Source of the DNA: an uncultured Cytophagales bacterium
Lineage (GTDB): Bacteria > Bacteroidota > Bacteroidia > Cytophagales > Thermonemataceae
Length of the DNA stretch: 64,000 bases
Direction: 5' to 3'
Assembly: GCA_938002655.1 (NCBI GenBank)
Contig: CALLAC010000003.1
Coordinates: 1 to 64,000 of the forward strand
The notes beneath the pieces are model-generated. The model was not told the origin of the DNA. It was given only the letters and a program-made list of their open reading frames with translations, and made no database searches. Of the stretch, positions 62,507-64,000 are shown piece after piece (the stretch's first letter is position 1; each line of letters opens with the position of its first letter). The translations under genes were made by a program, and so were the position numbers.

Positions 62507-63238
62507 TCAAAATAATGGGTGAAAATAAACTTGTGTTTTTCGTACAAAAGCTTTTTCTTTTTTCCAGATTACTTCCAACCAAACATCTTTTTCACCAATT
62601 ACATTCAATTTTTGACCCTTCGATAGCACTGCAACTTTTTCGGAAGCTGCTGAAGGGCTTCTCATCAAATATGTATGATTATAGGCTACTACTGCTTCAT
62701 TGATATTCGGGATGAAATTGATAAAAAAAATACTGAATGCCAAGCCTATAAGCAAAATTATACCATTTCGTTGAAAAGCCCCCCAAGTCGTATATTTTCT
62801 GCGTAAGAAGCCAATTGTCCAGCCTAAAAAAAGCAAACAAAGCCCTAAAATAATCCATCTATGATAAGCATAGTAAAGCAGTAAAATCCATTTGCTATCG
62901 CTGATTTCATAGCCTTCCAATTCATATGCTGTAGCAATGTTGTAGATTTTTTGAGCAGTAGAGAGTTTGGGCTTATATTGCAAAAGTAAATTTAAATAAT
63001 GTAAATAGGCTACATAGTTTTTTTGTTGAGAAGCAATAAAAGCCTGTTTGAGAACATTTTGTTCCAAAAACACACCTTCCTTTAAAGTTTGAGCATATAT
63101 CGTTTCAGCCTCATTATATTTGCCCATAGCAAAAAGTGAGTCAGCGAGAATTTTTTTTTGGTTAAAATCTTGACAATAAATACTTTCAGTAAGTAGCCAA
63201 CTGATACAAACTAAAAAAAATAAAATTTTTTTCAACAT
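62507..63238 (-). CDS. batE: BatE-like TPR and SH3 protein
   Basis: A 243-residue exported membrane protein. A signal peptide (ending SIYCQ) precedes TPR helices (residues 30-110: ADSLFAMGKYNEAETIYAQ). Two membrane segments follow (about 133-147 and 159-178), then a C-terminal bacterial SH3 domain (NHTYLMRSPSAASEKVAVLS, VWLEVIWKKEKAFVRKTQV). This TPR-TM-TM-SH3b order is that of BatE in the aerotolerance system, although other TPR-SH3 proteins share it. The bat operon is not intact here. Confidence 0.78.
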   Translation of the reverse strand: MLKKILFFLVCISWLLTESIYCQDFNQKKILADSLFAMGKYNEAETIYAQTLKEGVFLEQNVLKQAFIASQQKNYVAYLHYLNLLLQYKPKLSTAQKIYNIATAYELEGYEISDSKWILLLYYAYHRWIILGLCLLFLGWTIGFLRRKYTTWGAFQRNGIILLIGLAFSIFFINFIPNINEAVVAYNHTYLMRSPSAASEKVAVLSKGQKLNVIGEKDVWLEVIWKKEKAFVRKTQVYFHPLF

Positions 63239-63241
63239 TTA

Positions 63242-63274
63242 TTTGGAATATTTGTTATAGTTGTGTTATCTTTG
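63242..63274 (+). promoter_or_regulatory. Promoter of tRNA-Lys
   Basis: TTTG (63242-63245), 21 bp, then TATCTTTG (63267-63274), a full consensus match, 35 bp before the tRNA 5' end. Confidence 0.65.
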
Positions 63275-63309
63275 CAGTGCAATTTAACAAATGCTCTCTT
63301 AAAAACAAA

Positions 63310-63382
63310 AGATTCCGTAGCTCAGCAGGTAGAGCACATCCCTTTTAAGGATGGGGTCCTGGGTTCGAACCCCAGCGGGATC
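63310..63382 (+). tRNA. tRNA-Lys (anticodon TTT)
   Basis: A complete cloverleaf: acceptor GATTCCG/CGGGATC with one G-U pair, D-arm TAGCTCAGCAGGTAGAGCA, anticodon stem CATCC/GGATG around loop CTTTTAA, T-arm CTGGGTTCGAACCCCAG. The anticodon TTT reads lysine codons. The CCA end is not encoded. Confidence 0.97.
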
Positions 63383-63392
63383 ACCTACAAAA

Positions 63393-63418
63393 CAGCCCCA
63401 AATATTGGGGCTTTTTTT
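63393..63418 (+). terminator. Intrinsic terminator of tRNA-Lys
   Basis: AGCCCCAA pairs with TTGGGGCT around a 3-nt loop, followed by a run of T. It is 10 bp after the tRNA 3' end. Confidence 0.9.
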
Positions 63419-63531
63419 ATACTGTTGGAACTTTTCTCTCAAATATTTGAAAGTCAGATACGCAAATTCAATAATCCTAAAAATTAGTTTCCTGTTAATC
63501 TTGCTAATTCCGATATATTTTGAAAATTGTG

Positions 63532-63539
63532 TAATTTTG
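63532..63539 (+). promoter_or_regulatory. Putative -7 element of the last gene
   Basis: TAATTTTG, 16 bp before the ATG at 63556, matching TAnnTTTG. A TTG at the right distance is not obvious. Confidence 0.4.
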
Positions 63540-63555
63540 CAAAAAAAACATAACA

Positions 63556-64000
63556 ATGAAACATTATAAAATTGCTCTAATTGTTTTAGTCATAGCCTTG
63601 CAGGCTTGTAAAAATGAGAAAATTACGCTTTCAGGTGAAACAGAAAACCTTAAAGGTAAAGTTTATTTAGCCTATGCCGAAAAACACAACGAAAATTTTT
63701 GGGATAGTGCCATTTTGTTGGATAGTACCGAAATTCAACAGAATACTTTCAGCTTTCAAGTACCCAAAGAAAAAAGAATTTACAGAATATTCTTTGCAGA
63801 ACGTAGAGATTTTCCCTTATGGGTGGTAGCAGGGGAGAAAAAACTTACAATCAAGAAAATCAATCCTGAAAAACCTACCGAAATGCTCTTGGAAGGAGCT
63901 GATGATAAAGATAAAGAACTTTTCAAAACGTTTTGGGATTTTTTTACCACCTACAAGCAAAACCTCAAAACCGATACCCTCTACGTAAACTTAGAAAAAC
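63556..64000 (+). CDS. Lipoprotein with DUF4369-like domain, partial
   Basis: The 5' part (148 codons) of a gene that runs off the window. The N-terminus MKHYKIALIVLVIALQAC carries a lipobox (LQAC, cysteine 18). The following beta-rich region (KITLSGETENLKGKVYLAYA, DSTEIQQNTFSFQVP, LTIKKINPEKPTEMLLEGA) resembles the DUF4369 domain that precedes thioredoxin-like domains in Bacteroidota thiol-disulfide oxidoreductases. The redox domain itself would be beyond the edge, so this remains an expectation. Confidence 0.75.
   Translation, partial: MKHYKIALIVLVIALQACKNEKITLSGETENLKGKVYLAYAEKHNENFWDSAILLDSTEIQQNTFSFQVPKEKRIYRIFFAERRDFPLWVVAGEKKLTIKKINPEKPTEMLLEGADDKDKELFKTFWDFFTTYKQNLKTDTLYVNLEK

Noticed and set aside
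1-64000. Mobile element, prophage or defence island
   Set aside because: No transposase, integrase, phage structural gene, restriction or toxin-antitoxin gene was recognised, and no terminal inverted repeats flank any block.

Overview
The window is AT-rich chromosomal DNA from a member of the Bacteroidota, most likely a Cytophagales-type organism. Four things support this: many protein families typical of that phylum (DUF2027/Smr, DUF3098, DUF2452, probable DUF6452/DUF6048, BatA and BatE, SprA-era style lipoproteins with short lipoboxes); the almost complete absence of Shine-Dalgarno sequences; repeated Bacteroidota-type promoters (TTG, about 18-21 bp, then TAnnTTTG); and a carbamoyl-phosphate synthase large subunit that lacks the regulatory domain. 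No species can be named from the sequence alone.

Layout. 0-5 kb: pfkA, convergent with an ftsQ-ftsA pair that has neither murC upstream nor ftsZ downstream, then a divergent lone cobT. 5-12.8 kb: lone hutU, carB without its allosteric domain, and a minus-strand operon DUF3098-uppP-DUF1036-nnrDE. 13-20 kb: lnt-purH-DUF6702 operon, pdhA, a PlsC-like acyltransferase, dnaN. 20-24 kb: minus-strand operon tyrS-fabD-DUF2027/Smr, then two overlapping envelope genes. 24-28 kb: an unknown protein, a BtuF/FecB-like lipoprotein, a DEAD-box helicase. 28-34 kb: an L-serine dehydratase alpha subunit overlapping a sensor kinase with a periplasmic amino-acid-type binding domain, an EamA transporter, an outer-membrane protein and a beta-CASP nuclease. 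34-39 kb: panC-PAP2-DUF2452-dapF operon, then PspC-def-GNAT on the other strand. 39-46 kb: an OmpA/TPR lipoprotein, atpA and atpG separated by a strong hairpin, a PyrR-like phosphoribosyltransferase, aat overlapping a small cytochrome-b5 gene. 46-52 kb: a P5C dehydrogenase, a fused phosphoserine phosphatase-phosphoglycerate dehydrogenase, a phasin-like protein, and a CarH-like B12-binding MerR regulator. 52-58 kb: a tryptophan-rich repeat lipoprotein, truB, tRNA-Val, fabH, dusB and a TlpA-like protein. 58-64 kb: trpS-purN-batA, fabG, plsY, batE, tRNA-Lys and the 5' part of a thioredoxin-family lipoprotein.

Most of the window is housekeeping: nucleotide synthesis (carB, purH, purN), lipid synthesis (fabD, fabH, fabG, plsC-like, plsY), cell wall and lipoprotein biogenesis (uppP, dapF, lnt), translation (tyrS, trpS, def, truB, dusB, two tRNAs). 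No phage, insertion sequence, CRISPR array, rRNA or defence island is visible. A recurring feature is that genes normally held in clusters (dcw, atp, hut, bat, pdh) occur as scattered singletons or pairs.

The points most worth attention are the tryptophan-rich lipoprotein with a hairpin-containing leader, the CarH-like photoreceptor candidate that keeps its cobalamin ligands but has no carotenoid genes nearby, the serine dehydratase-sensor kinase overlap, the SerB-SerA fusion, and two intrinsic-terminator-like hairpins placed inside what look like transcription units (tRNA-Val/truB and atpA/atpG).
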